A stretch of 63,615 nucleotides of DNA from Terriglobia bacterium (GTDB lineage Bacteria > Acidobacteriota > Vicinamibacteria > Vicinamibacterales > CAVVIG01): positions 1 to 63,615 of the forward strand of contig JAIQFX010000034.1 of assembly GCA_020073005.1 (NCBI GenBank), read 5' to 3'. This document shows, piece after piece, positions 33,781 through 41,338 of this stretch. The notes under the pieces were generated by a model that did not search any database, was not told the DNA's origin, and saw only the letters and a program-made list of their open reading frames with translations. A program made the translations under genes and the position numbers. The first letter of the stretch is position 1; each line of letters begins with the position of its first letter.

Positions 33781-34574
33781 CGTCCCTTCAGCGAAAGCAG
33801 GTAGGCCACGACGTCGGCGAGCTCGGCGTCCGTCAGCGTGTACCTGTACGACGGCATCGGCGACACGGTGAGGATCGTGTACTCGCGCAGGTCGTGCTTG
33901 ACGAGCGAGACCAGCCGCTCCTGATCGTCGACGAGCTGCACGGTGTACGTGTCTTCGTTGAGCCGCCGTCCGTTGATGACCTTGCCGTCGCGCGTGACGG
34001 CGCGCACGGGCCGATTGATCGGAAACATCTGGCTCGTCGGGTCGGTCAGCGAGCGCAGCAGCGATCCCGCGCTGCGCGTGGCGCCGATGTCGCTCAGATC
34101 AGGCGCGACGCGCGAGCCCTGCGCGCCGACGCGGTGGCAGCGCGCGCACGTCCCCTTTCCATCGAACACGGCGCGGCCGCGGTCCGCGTCGCCGGGCTTC
34201 ACGGACCCGCGGTCGAAGGAGTTCATGTTGCGGAGGTACGCGATGATCCCGGCGAGCTCCGACTGATCGAACGTGAACGCCTGCATCCCGGTGCCCTGGA
34301 TGCCGGTCGTGACGACGCGCATCAGGTCTTGATCAGTCACCGCATTGCGGAACTTCCCGCTGCGGAGATCGACGCCGCCGACGCCGTCGCCATTCGCGCC
34401 GTGACAGGTGGTGCACTGCGCGTCGTACAGGCGCGCGCCGTACGCGATGTCGGCGGGCGCGTATTCGCCGGGATGCGCGGCGGCTTGCGGTTGGGCGGAA
34501 ACGCGGGCGATGAACGGCGTACCCGCGATCGCGAGGCCTAGAAAAGCCCCAAAGAGCAGCGTGTGTGCGCGCAG
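33777..34574 (-). CDS. Diheme c-type cytochrome, apparent CTG start
   Basis: 265 residues. Between the upstream in-frame stop at 34614 and the first heme motif there is no ATG, GTG or TTG. The CTG at 34574 has GGAGGGGG just upstream and yields a good signal peptide (RAHTLLFGAFLGLAIAG... VSAQ). Heme sites CTTCH near residue 55 and CARCH later, with TLTDAELADVVAYLLSLKG at the end. A short call from the GTG at 34340 would lose both the signal peptide and the first heme. Likely electron acceptor of the PQQ dehydrogenase, whose start overlaps its stop. Confidence 0.75.
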   Translation of the reverse strand: MRAHTLLFGAFLGLAIAGTPFIARVSAQPQAAAHPGEYAPADIAYGARLYDAQCTTCHGANGDGVGGVDLRSGKFRNAVTDQDLMRVVTTGIQGTGMQAFTFDQSELAGIIAYLRNMNSFDRGSVKPGDADRGRAVFDGKGTCARCHRVGAQGSRVAPDLSDIGATRSAGSLLRSLTDPTSQMFPINRPVRAVTRDGKVINGRRLNEDTYTVQLVDDQERLVSLVKHDLREYTILTVSPMPSYRYTLTDAELADVVAYLLSLKGR

Positions 34575-34662
34575 ATGACCCCCTCCGGTCGGGCCGATTA
34601 TAGACCTCGACTGTCAGGGCGCAACGCCGCTCACCTGAAGGGAAACGCGTTGAAGACGCGCG

Positions 34663-34767
34663 CTATTTGCCCGCGTCGTCGAAGTGGCTGACCGCCGTGA
34701 AGAGCACGAATGCGGACAGCGCGCTGAAGGTGGCGGCGAAGATGGCGACGCAATAGGAAGCGAACAT
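34663..34767 (-). CDS. 34-residue membrane peptide
   Basis: ATG at 34767 with AGGAGGG six bases upstream. The peptide is one hydrophobic helix (SYCVAIFAATFSALSAFVLF) plus a short polar tail ending DDAGK. It lies between the ADOP permease gene and the cytochrome, on the same strand. Family unknown; the strong ribosome site is the main evidence. Confidence 0.5.
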   Translation of the reverse strand: MFASYCVAIFAATFSALSAFVLFTAVSHFDDAGK

Positions 34768-34912
34768 CGGAATCCCTCCTGAGACGAGTGATTCCGACCA
34801 GAGCAAACGTGATGCCTTGTCGCCAACCGATGGATTCAGAGGACTTACACCCGCGCCCTCCGTAACGAACGCCCCGCCCCGCCGCCTTTCCGTCGGCCGG
34901 TGCGGAGCTTGC

Positions 34913-37561
34913 TCACTCGGCGCGCAACGTGGACGCCGGATCCACCCGGGCGGCACGCCAGGCGGGAACGCTGCACGCGATCGCTGAGACGCCGGCCAGC
35001 AGCACGATCACGCCGGCATATGTGACCGGATCGAGGCGCGAGACGCCGAACAGCATCGTGCGAATCGCCTGACTCGCCGCCGCCGCGCCGGCCAGACCGA
35101 TGGCGACGCCGAGCCCGGTGAGCGTCATCCCCTGACCGACGACCAGCGCGAGGATGTTGGCGCGTGACGCGCCGAGCGCCGCGCGCACGCCGATCTCCCG
35201 CGTGCGTTCAGCGACGCTGCCGGCCAGCACGCCGTAGAGGCCGGCCGCCGCGAGCACGAGCGCGGCGAGCGCGAACGTCTCGAAGATGATCAGCGCGAAG
35301 CGCCGCTCCGCCGCCGTCGCCGCGAGCAGCTCGTCCATGGTGGCAATGCGGACGACCGGCTGGTCCTTGTCCACCGACCAGATCGCTTCGCGCACGGCCG
35401 GCGCGAGCGCGGCCGCGTCGCCGCGCGTGCGGACCACGAGCGACATCACGCTGTCCACCCACCGGCCCTGCAGCGCCGTGTGGTACACGGCGTCCGCCTG
35501 AGTCAGCGCCAGCGACCGCTGTTTCACGTCGCCGACGACGCCGACGATCGTGTACGGCGGCGCGTCCGGCGAGCCGCCGATGCGCAGGCGCTGGCCAATC
35601 GGGTCGGCGCCGTGAAACCAGCCTTTCACCACCGACTCGCTGACGAGCGCCGCCAGCGGCGCGCCCGCGTCGTCGCGCTCGTCGAGCGATCGGCCGCGAA
35701 GCAGCGGAATGCCCATCGCTTCCGTATAGCCGGGTGTCACCTCGTAGCGAAACACCGGGTATCTCCCGCCCGGGCGGGCCGGCGCCGGCTCGAAGAGCGC
35801 GCCGTACTCGTCGCGGTCGCCGCTGAGCGGCAACTGGCTGGTGAACGCCGCCGCCGTGACGCCGGGCACCTGCCGGACGGCCTCGACCGCGCGCGCGAAA
35901 AATCGATAGCGGGCATCATCCCGATCGAAGCGGTGACCGGTTTCCTGCACCTGCATGGTGAGCAGCTGTGACGACTCGAAGCCCATCGGAACGGCAAACA
36001 GGCGTTCGAGACTGCGCAACAGCAGGCCTGACGTCACGAGCAGGACGAGCGCGAGCGCGACTTCGGCCACGACGAGCGTGCCGCGCGTGCGCCCGTGGCC
36101 GCCGGCCGCGCGCGGCGAGCTGTGCTGCAGATCCTGATGCGGGTCGTTGCGCGCCGCCTGCAGCGCGGGGATCACGCCGAAGGCCAGCCCAATCAGCGTC
36201 GTCATCCCCAGGCCGAAGGCGAACATCGCGGCGTCGACGCGGATCGCGCCGGCGCGCGGCAGACCGGGCGGGCTGAGCGCGACGAGCGCGCGCACGCCGA
36301 CCGTCGCCACGGCGATGCCGGCCACGCCGCCCAGCATGGCGAGCAGCAGGCTCTCGGTGAGCAGCTGGCGGGCCAGCCGGCCGCGTCCGGCGCCGAGCGC
36401 GGCACGCAGCGCGAATTCTCCGCGCCGATGGACGCCGCGGGCCAGCAGCAGGTTCGTCACGTTCACGCACGCGATCACGAGCACGAGTGCCACAGCGCCG
36501 AGGATGGCCAGCAGCGCGGGCTTGACGCCGCGCGTGATCTCGTCCTGCAGCGGCACGGCCGCGAACTGCGTATTGCGCGCGTAGGTATCCGGATGCGTCT
36601 GGTCGAGCAGAGCTCGTCCGATCGTGCCGATCTCGCCCGTAGCTCGATCGATGCCGGCGCCGGACCCCAGCCGGGCGATAGTCTTGAGGTGGTGGCCCCA
36701 CTCCCGTCCATTCGCGGGGAGCGACGGATCGTACTGCAGCGGCGCCCAGATCTCGGCCGAGGGCTCGAGGACGTTTTCGAAGCCGCCCGGCATCACGCCG
36801 ATGACCGTGTAGAGGTTGTCGTCGAGCGTGATCTCACGCCCCACGACCGCGCGATCCGCGTTGAAGCGGCGCCGCCAGAGCGCGTCGCTGAGGATGACGA
36901 CGTTCGGGCCGCGGAAGCGATCGTCGGCGGGCACGAAATCCCGGCCCCCGATCGGAGCGACGCCGAGCACGCGGAAGTAGTCCGGCGTGACACGCTGCCC
37001 GTCGAACCGTTCCGGCTGGTCCGCCCCGGTCATCGCCGGCCGCCACGGCTTGAAGACCGCGACCGCGTCGAACGAGCGCGCGCGTTGGAGAAACTGCCGA
37101 TACATCGCGAACGTGCCGTCGCTCTGCGCTCCGTCGCCCCGGAATTCCAGCAGGCTGACGATCCGGCTCGATTCCGGGTACGGAAGCGGCGCGAACAGGA
37201 TCGGGTTCAGCGCGCTGAAGATCGCCGTCGTCGCGCCGATGCCGAGCGCCAGCGTGAGTACGGTGATCGCCGTAAAGCCCGGCGTCGCGCGCAGCCGGCG
37301 CGCGGCGTAGCGGAGATCGGCCAGCGACGTGTCGATCGCGTGCTCCCACCCGAACCCGCGGACTTCTTCCTTGACTTGCACGACGCCGCCCATCTCCAAT
37401 CGCGCGGCGCGACGCGCGGCGTCCGGCGAGACGCCGCGCGCGATGTGCTCGGCCGTCGCCTCGTCGAGGTAGTGCTGCACTTCGTCGGCCAGATCCTCAT
37501 CCGCGGCCGACCGATGCGTCAGGACGTGGAGACCGCGCGTAAGCTGGCGCCAGAGAGACAT
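34913..37561 (-). CDS. ADOP-type ABC transporter permease (MacB/FtsX core)
   Basis: 882 residues. An N-terminal prefix domain (residues ~1-75, LADEVQHYLDEATAEHIARGVSPDAARRAARLEMGG) precedes two MacB-PCD/FtsX units: helix 1 ITVLTLALGIGATTAIFSALNPILF, a large periplasmic domain, FtsX helices around residues 350-450, then a second PCD domain and final helices with TREIGVRAALGASRANIL. This prefix-plus-duplicated-permease layout is the acidobacterial ADOP family, for which no cognate ATPase is adjacent. It starts four bases after the PadR gene; that pairing is usual. Substrate unknown. GAGGAG precedes the ATG. Confidence 0.9.
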   Translation of the reverse strand: MSLWRQLTRGLHVLTHRSAADEDLADEVQHYLDEATAEHIARGVSPDAARRAARLEMGGVVQVKEEVRGFGWEHAIDTSLADLRYAARRLRATPGFTAITVLTLALGIGATTAIFSALNPILFAPLPYPESSRIVSLLEFRGDGAQSDGTFAMYRQFLQRARSFDAVAVFKPWRPAMTGADQPERFDGQRVTPDYFRVLGVAPIGGRDFVPADDRFRGPNVVILSDALWRRRFNADRAVVGREITLDDNLYTVIGVMPGGFENVLEPSAEIWAPLQYDPSLPANGREWGHHLKTIARLGSGAGIDRATGEIGTIGRALLDQTHPDTYARNTQFAAVPLQDEITRGVKPALLAILGAVALVLVIACVNVTNLLLARGVHRRGEFALRAALGAGRGRLARQLLTESLLLAMLGGVAGIAVATVGVRALVALSPPGLPRAGAIRVDAAMFAFGLGMTTLIGLAFGVIPALQAARNDPHQDLQHSSPRAAGGHGRTRGTLVVAEVALALVLLVTSGLLLRSLERLFAVPMGFESSQLLTMQVQETGHRFDRDDARYRFFARAVEAVRQVPGVTAAAFTSQLPLSGDRDEYGALFEPAPARPGGRYPVFRYEVTPGYTEAMGIPLLRGRSLDERDDAGAPLAALVSESVVKGWFHGADPIGQRLRIGGSPDAPPYTIVGVVGDVKQRSLALTQADAVYHTALQGRWVDSVMSLVVRTRGDAAALAPAVREAIWSVDKDQPVVRIATMDELLAATAAERRFALIIFETFALAALVLAAAGLYGVLAGSVAERTREIGVRAALGASRANILALVVGQGMTLTGLGVAIGLAGAAAASQAIRTMLFGVSRLDPVTYAGVIVLLAGVSAIACSVPAWRAARVDPASTLRAE

Positions 37562-37564
37562 GCT

Positions 37565-37900
37565 TCACTCCTCTGCTTTGAGCAGGCGCGCGATGGCCGA
37601 AACGCGGCGCGTCCAGTCCGCCGTCTCGGCGTCGAGCTGCTTCCGGCCTTTCCGTGTGAGTGTGTAGAACCGCGCGCGGCGGGAGTTCTCGGTGTGGCGC
37701 CACTCGGCGTCGACCCACCCGGCGCGATGGAGCCGCTCGAGCGCCGTCAGGAGCGAGCCGGGATTGACCTTGAAGACGTCGCGCGAGATCTGTTCGATGC
37801 GGCGCGCGATGCCGAACCCGTGCATCGGCTGGAGGCTGAGCGTCTTCAAGATCAGCATGTCCAGCGTGCCCTGGATCAGGTCGGTGGTCGGCTCGTCCAC
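37565..37900 (-). CDS. PadR family regulator
   Basis: 111 residues: LIQGTLDMLILKTLSLQPMHGFGIARRIEQISRDVFKVNPGSLLTALERLHRAGWVDAEWRHTENSRRARFYTLTRKGRKQL, a PadR-type winged helix with the conserved Tyr/Lys wing, then a short C-terminal helix. It probably controls the ADOP gene behind it. Start GTG at 37900 with GGGGGAG five bases before. Confidence 0.9.
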   Translation of the reverse strand: MDEPTTDLIQGTLDMLILKTLSLQPMHGFGIARRIEQISRDVFKVNPGSLLTALERLHRAGWVDAEWRHTENSRRARFYTLTRKGRKQLDAETADWTRRVSAIARLLKAEE

Positions 37901-37937
37901 GTCGGCTCCCCCTTGCGATGGTGAAGACGGGAGCCGA

Positions 37938-37966
37938 GGCTAAACGGTTTACCTCTTGATTGTCAA
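37938..37966 (-). promoter_or_regulatory. PadR-ADOP promoter with 11-bp palindrome
   Basis: On the minus strand: -35 TTGACA (37966-37961), 17-base spacer, -10 TTAGCC (37943-37938). The palindrome TAAACGGTTTA (37941-37951) overlaps the -10, a good candidate PadR operator. It directly follows the sortase stop at 37980. Confidence 0.55.
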
Positions 37967-37979
37967 GATGAGCGGCGGA

Positions 37980-38588
37980 TCACGGTCCGGCGGATTGGAT
38001 CTTCTCCGCCTGAACCACGAAGCGCCGCGGCGCGTGGCCGATGTACGAAAACGGAAAACACGTGATCAGCGTCAGGTTGACCCGCGGCACGGGGCCGAGC
38101 ACCCAGATCTCCTCCGGATCCACGACGAGCGTGCGACGAACCCGGTATCTGAACTCGCCGTGCGGCGTCGCGAGGCGAATGTCATCCCCGATCCTGATGT
38201 CGCGCAGCGGCCGGAAAATGCTGTCCCGGTGACCGGCGAAGGCGCTGTTGCCGTCCTGCCACGGCGGCGGCGTGCCGGAGAGATAGCCGATCGCCACCCT
38301 CAGCACGCCGTCATCGTCGCCGGCCATGACCGTCCCCGACACGCCGAGCCGCGGGATTTCGAGCTCGCCGATCAAGCCTGGGTCAGGCGCCGGGCCCGGC
38401 GCGGGGATCCGCTCTTCGTCGCCGGGCAGGGTGCGCGCCACGATCGTTCGCTCCAGCGTCGCGCGCTGTCGCGCGTGCACGAACTCCGCCGCCGCGCGGA
38501 CACCCACGTACCACACGACACACGCGGCCCCGGCGCCAAGCAGCGCCCACTCGAGCGCGCGAAGGAACCGGGACGTCGGTCCGCGCAT
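37980..38588 (-). CDS. Class D-like sortase
   Basis: 202 residues. One N-terminal membrane helix (LEWALLGAGAACVVWYVGV), then a sortase domain: GELEIPRLGVSGTVMAGDDDGVLRVAIGYLSGTP, AFAGHRDSIFRPL with H120, the VVDPEEIWVL strand, TLITCFPF with catalytic C177, and R188/R189. Typical class D size and pattern. Sortases cleave an LPXTG-like signal and link the protein to a nucleophile. In a Gram-negative-type envelope the acceptor is unclear. The gene 1 kb upstream in the operon encodes an LPQTG protein, the evident substrate. Confidence 0.87.
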   Translation of the reverse strand: MRGPTSRFLRALEWALLGAGAACVVWYVGVRAAAEFVHARQRATLERTIVARTLPGDEERIPAPGPAPDPGLIGELEIPRLGVSGTVMAGDDDGVLRVAIGYLSGTPPPWQDGNSAFAGHRDSIFRPLRDIRIGDDIRLATPHGEFRYRVRRTLVVDPEEIWVLGPVPRVNLTLITCFPFSYIGHAPRRFVVQAEKIQSAGP

Positions 38589-38600
38589 GAGCCGGCCTCC

Positions 38601-39545
38601 CTACGGGCGACGGGCGGCGAGATAGCCCGTTCTCGTCCGAACCACGAGCGGCCGGCCGTCCGGCGACTTGACGACGACGCGAATGCGATGAAACGCGCCG
38701 TCTCTGGTCGCGTTCGGCACGTAGCCGATCGTGTAGGTGTGGCGGATGTCGTGCGCGATGTGCTGCAGCACCTTGGCGACGTCGGTCGCGCCGCTCGGCG
38801 TGAACGCCTCGCCGCCGCTCGGCTCGGCGATTTCGCGCAGCCGCTTCGGGTTGGCGTCGCGCAGGACGGGATCGAACAGCCCGATCGTGAAGACGAGCGT
38901 GTTGGACGCGCGGGTCCTGGCGACCACGTCCTCGAACGTCGTCGAGCTGGCGTTGTCCCCGCCGTCGCTGATGACAATGAGGATTCGGCGATCGTACTTT
39001 CCCTGCGTGACGTACTCCAGGCCGCGCGCGACGGCATCGTGGAGCGCGGTCTTGCCACGCGACTCGACCGTGCGCGTCAGGGCCGCGCGGAGCGTCGCCG
39101 CATCGCTCGTGAACGGCGTGGCGGGCGGGAGCGCGGCCCGCACGTTCTCGTTGAACGCCAGGGCGAAGAGCTCGTCCTCCGGATTGCTGCTTTCAGCGAA
39201 CGCACCGGTCGCCGCGATCACGAGATCGCGGACGGGCTGCATGCTGCCGCTCCCGTCGATCAGCAGACCGACCGTCGCCGGCGCATCCTCGCCGCTGAAC
39301 ATGCTGATCGCCTGCGGCCGGCCGTCCTCGACAATGCCGAACGCCTCCTGCGGGAGATCGCTGACGTAGGCGCCTTTCTTGTCGGTCACCATCACGTGCA
39401 GCACGACCAGGTCGGTGAAGCTGGTGAACAGCGGCTGGCCCTGGACGGAGGACGAGGAGGGCGCCTGCAGGCCCGGACCCCAGGTTCCCCTGATGCCCAG
39501 AACCGACATCACGACCACGACGGTTGCGACTCGCAGCGTCAACAC
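38601..39545 (-). CDS. Von Willebrand factor A domain protein, 314 aa
   Basis: Signal/anchor at the N-terminus (VATVVVVMSVLG), then a VWA domain with the MIDAS DxSxS as LLIDGSGSMQPV, FALAFNENVRAAL, RRILIVISDGGDNAS, and a C-terminal strand region (HTYTIGYVPNATRDGAFHRIRVVVK). It sits between the LPQTG protein and the sortase gene, 12 bases from the sortase, so all three are one unit. VWA proteins of this kind are common Acidobacteriota secreted proteins. Start at the GTG at 39545 is weakly supported. Confidence 0.82.
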   Translation of the reverse strand: MLTLRVATVVVVMSVLGIRGTWGPGLQAPSSSSVQGQPLFTSFTDLVVLHVMVTDKKGAYVSDLPQEAFGIVEDGRPQAISMFSGEDAPATVGLLIDGSGSMQPVRDLVIAATGAFAESSNPEDELFALAFNENVRAALPPATPFTSDAATLRAALTRTVESRGKTALHDAVARGLEYVTQGKYDRRILIVISDGGDNASSTTFEDVVARTRASNTLVFTIGLFDPVLRDANPKRLREIAEPSGGEAFTPSGATDVAKVLQHIAHDIRHTYTIGYVPNATRDGAFHRIRVVVKSPDGRPLVVRTRTGYLAARRP

Positions 39546-39615
39546 GTGGAACTCGCGCTTCGCGGTGACGAGCGCCCGGGAGCATTCCCAGGCGCCCGCC
39601 GGTGTGATTGCGCCG

Positions 39616-40347
39616 TCAGCGCGCCGTCCGGAAGAACCGAAGCGACGCGGCGCCGGCCAGGCACAGCAGACCGATCAGGCCGACCAGCGGCAGCGAGCTG
39701 CCCGTCTGCGGCAACATCTCCATGATCGGCATCTCGGGCGCGGCCAGTTCTCCGGGCTGCACAACCCCGGTCGGCGCCACCGGCGCCGGAGTGGCTTCAC
39801 GAGCGACCGGCGTCTCTTGACCACGGCCAAGGCGCTCGAGATCCCCGGCCCTGGTCTCTGCCGGCTTCACCGTTTCCGCTCTCGTCGTGAGAATCGGCTC
39901 GGCGACGCCCTCCGCGAGAAGCCGCGCCTGCTCCTTGGGATAAATCATCTCCCAACCCGTTCGCTGTCCTGGATACCACCAGGTCTTCACGGCAGGCGGC
40001 ATGGTCGACGCCGTCTCCATGAAGCGCACTTCGGGGTTGTCCGCGGGTTCGAGTCGTTGCGCCGGGAGCGTGAAGAACATGGCGTATGCCTTCTTGCCGT
40101 CATCGCTCATCACCTGCACGACCCGTCCGGTGACGGTCGGATCGACGACGCGGAAGAGATACTTGCCGGCGGGAAGCGTGACGCCCGGGATCGACACCGG
40201 TCCGCTGAAGGTGAAGAACGTGCGTTTGTCGAGCGGCTGCGCGAACGCCGACGCCGCAAGCGCACCGGTCGCGAGGGCAATCGCCAGCACCACGCGGATC
40301 GCGTGACGCATGACGAATCGTCTTTGGTGCCTGCTTTCGGATGTCAT
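39616..40347 (-). CDS. Surface protein with LPQTG sorting signal, 243 aa
   Basis: ATG at 40347 preceded by AAAGGAG eight bases upstream. Signal peptide after a basic start (VVLAIALATGALAASAFAQ). A ~100-residue beta domain (FTFSGPVSIPGVTLPAGKYLFRV, FMETASTMPPAVKTWWYPG) is followed by a Pro/Glu/Ala-rich stalk, LPQTG at residues 212-216, a hydrophobic helix (LPLVGLIGLLCLAGAASL) and a basic tail FFRTAR: a complete Gram-positive-style sorting signal. The downstream sortase is the likely processor. Confidence 0.82.
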   Translation of the reverse strand: MTSESRHQRRFVMRHAIRVVLAIALATGALAASAFAQPLDKRTFFTFSGPVSIPGVTLPAGKYLFRVVDPTVTGRVVQVMSDDGKKAYAMFFTLPAQRLEPADNPEVRFMETASTMPPAVKTWWYPGQRTGWEMIYPKEQARLLAEGVAEPILTTRAETVKPAETRAGDLERLGRGQETPVAREATPAPVAPTGVVQPGELAAPEMPIMEMLPQTGSSLPLVGLIGLLCLAGAASLRFFRTAR

Positions 40348-40622
40348 TGCCGTTTCTCCTTTGATTACCCGTGCGATGCCGACATCTCGGCGAGCCTACC
40401 GAGTTCTCGTCGTCTCATCCTCCCCCTTGGCGGCATCCGCCGCGCCCACGACACGAGAGGTCATGGAGAAGCGGCGACGCACGGCTTCTTTCCGGGGTCG
40501 GATGCTGATCTCATGTTGCAAGCGGCAAGCCGCCGCATGACGCGCAGGCAGCCGCGACGTGAGCCAGGACCGAGATCACCTTCAAGAACGTCTTGAGTCA
40601 GTTCCCTGAAAACGTCCCGGCG
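40348..40622. other. Intergenic stretch without a gene (275 bases)
   Basis: It contains the ribosome site of the LPQTG gene at its left end. I see no ORF with a ribosome site, no RNA structure and no clear promoter. Confidence 0.5.
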
Positions 40623-41315
40623 TCAGCCGCGCCGCGTCGACAGCGCCGGCTGCAGGTGGCTGGCGAGCCACGCGCCCGCGAGCTCGGCCACCTGTTCGAG
40701 CGTTCCGGGCTCCGCGAAGAGATGCGTCGCGCCCGGCACGAGCTCGAGCGAGACCTCGGCTCGCATCTGCCGCATCGCGTCGCGGTTCATCTGAATCACG
40801 GGGCCGTCCAGCGCGCCCACGATCAACAGCGTCGGCGTCTTCACCTTCGCCAGCGCCGGGCCGGCGAGATCCGGACGGCCGCCGCGCGACACCACGGCCG
40901 CCACCTCGTCCGGTCGATCCGCGGCCGCCATCAGCGCCGCGCCGCCGCCGGTGCTCGCTCCGAACAGCCCAATCGGCAGCGACGCCGTGTCGCCGCGGCG
41001 CTTCAACCAGTCGACGATCGTGACAAGGCGGCCGGCGAGCATCGGAATATCGAATCGCAGCTCAGCCGTGATGTCGTCGACGGATTCCTCGCGCGGCGTG
41101 AGGAGATCGATCAGCAGCGTCGCCAGGCCGCGGCCCTCGAGCTCGCGGGCGACGTACTGGTTGCGCGGACTGTGACGGCTGCTCCCGCTGCCGTGGGCGA
41201 ACAGGACGATCCCGTGTGGATCCGCGGGCATCCCGAGATCGCCCTGCAGCGATTGAGTGCCAATCGGCACCTGGACCGGCGTCCTCGTGGCTTCCGCTTT
41301 CTTCTGTCGAGTCAT
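40623..41315 (-). CDS. Dienelactone-hydrolase-like alpha/beta hydrolase, 230 aa
   Basis: Oxyanion strand IVLFAHGSGSS, nucleophile elbow GASTGGGAAL, TLLIVGALDGPV with the acid, and GATHLF with the catalytic His. Size and order match small dienelactone-hydrolase/KANL3-like esterases; no substrate can be assigned. GAGGGGG precedes the ATG. It closes the run BON, L,D-transpeptidase, LigA, PolX, hydrolase, and follows PolX by 23 bases. Confidence 0.82.
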   Translation of the reverse strand: MTRQKKAEATRTPVQVPIGTQSLQGDLGMPADPHGIVLFAHGSGSSRHSPRNQYVARELEGRGLATLLIDLLTPREESVDDITAELRFDIPMLAGRLVTIVDWLKRRGDTASLPIGLFGASTGGGAALMAAADRPDEVAAVVSRGGRPDLAGPALAKVKTPTLLIVGALDGPVIQMNRDAMRQMRAEVSLELVPGATHLFAEPGTLEQVAELAGAWLASHLQPALSTRRG

Positions 41316-41338
41316 ACTGCCCCCTCGTGTGTTTCACT

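Noticed and set aside
34341-34574. Frameshift or pseudogene at the start of the cytochrome c gene
   Set aside because: The frame is uninterrupted, encodes a signal peptide and heme motif in register, and has a ribosome site before CTG, so an alternative start is simpler.
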